From the NCBI GenBank assembly GCA_027063545.1, contig JAMORN010000179.1:1-5571 (forward strand): a stretch of 5,571 nt of DNA. Direction: 5' to 3'. Source of the DNA: a bacterium (GTDB lineage Bacteria; JAMORN01). The notes beneath the pieces were generated by a model. That model did not search any database and was not told where the DNA came from. It saw only the letters and a program-made list of their open reading frames with translations. Positions 5,436 through 5,571 of this stretch are shown one piece after another (positions within the stretch are counted from its first letter, which is position 1; the number at the start of each line of letters is the position of its first letter). A program made the translations under genes and the position numbers.

Positions 5436-5571
5436 ATGTTACTTGATAAGTTTATTGAAAAAGGGAGAGAGTTTTTAGGTGTTGAGTATCCTATTTTAGG
5501 TGGAGCAATGAGTTGGGTTAGTGATAGTGATTTAGTTTCTGCGATAAGCAACGCTGGGGGATTTGGAGTTT
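5436..5571 (+). CDS. nitronate monooxygenase / FabK-like flavoprotein, 5' end only
   Basis: The first 45 codons of an FMN-dependent TIM-barrel protein of the nitronate monooxygenase (2-nitropropane dioxygenase) / enoyl-ACP reductase II family. The N-terminal signature is clear: VEYPILGGAMSWVSD at 16-30 is the first barrel strand and loop that contacts FMN, and LVSAISNAGGFGV at 33-45 is the following helix and strand. Full-length members are usually 300-360 residues, so most of the protein lies beyond the right edge. The GGAMSWV version resembles FabK and the related bacterial enzymes more than the PIxxxPM form of classical nitronate monooxygenases, but 45 residues cannot decide between fatty-acid synthesis and nitronate detoxification. 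The start is fixed by AAGGAG and a normal N-terminus. It follows recO by 96 bp and probably has its own promoter. Confidence 0.85.
   Translation, partial: MLLDKFIEKGREFLGVEYPILGGAMSWVSDSDLVSAISNAGGFGV

Overview
This is a very AT-rich chromosomal window (roughly a quarter G+C by eye) from a diderm (Gram-negative type) bacterium. The diderm reading rests on an ADP-heptose epimerase (hldD, LPS inner-core precursor synthesis) and a lipobox lipoprotein. TGA is used as a stop (end of the ftsB gene), so the standard bacterial code applies. I cannot place the phylum. The Asp-Ser/Asp-Thr-rich lipoprotein and several genes without Shine-Dalgarno sequences fit AT-rich members of the Bacteroidota/Fibrobacterota/candidate-phylum side of the tree, but the one clear promoter looks like ordinary sigma-70 (TTGACA / TATATT), not the Bacteroidota type.

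Layout. Positions 1-614 (minus) hold the first 204 codons of hldD, cut by the window edge. A 149-bp divergent spacer (615-763) carries a good sigma-70 promoter and strong ribosome site for a 487-residue secreted lipoprotein of unknown function (764-2227, plus), and a weaker promoter and a 20-bp dyad on the hldD side. The lipoprotein gene converges on a radical SAM gene (2297-3574, minus) of the 'DNA modification/repair' family with a C-terminal helix-hairpin-helix. A strong hairpin terminator separates them. Only 31 bp separate the radical SAM gene from a tightly packed plus-strand operon: an FtsB/DivIC-type division protein (3606-3938), a DUF502 two-TM membrane protein (3935-4585) and the recombination mediator RecO (ending at 5339). 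After a 96-bp spacer with its own candidate promoter and a good ribosome site, the first 45 codons of a nitronate monooxygenase / FabK-like flavoprotein run off the right edge (5436-5571).

How it fits together. Most of the window is housekeeping: envelope synthesis (hldD), cell division (FtsB-like), an envelope membrane protein (DUF502), DNA repair (RecO and probably the radical SAM protein) and a flavin oxidoreductase. I see no mobile element, CRISPR array, tRNA/rRNA or defence system. The least explained item is the lipoprotein. It carries 22 Asp-Ser/Thr pairs, 18 of which fit the three-residue O-glycosylation sequon known from Bacteroides, and it has a C-terminal internal repeat. Other points worth checking are the overlapping -10 boxes in the 31-bp divergent spacer, the possible AUU start of recO, and the absence of the usual partner gene beside the radical SAM gene.
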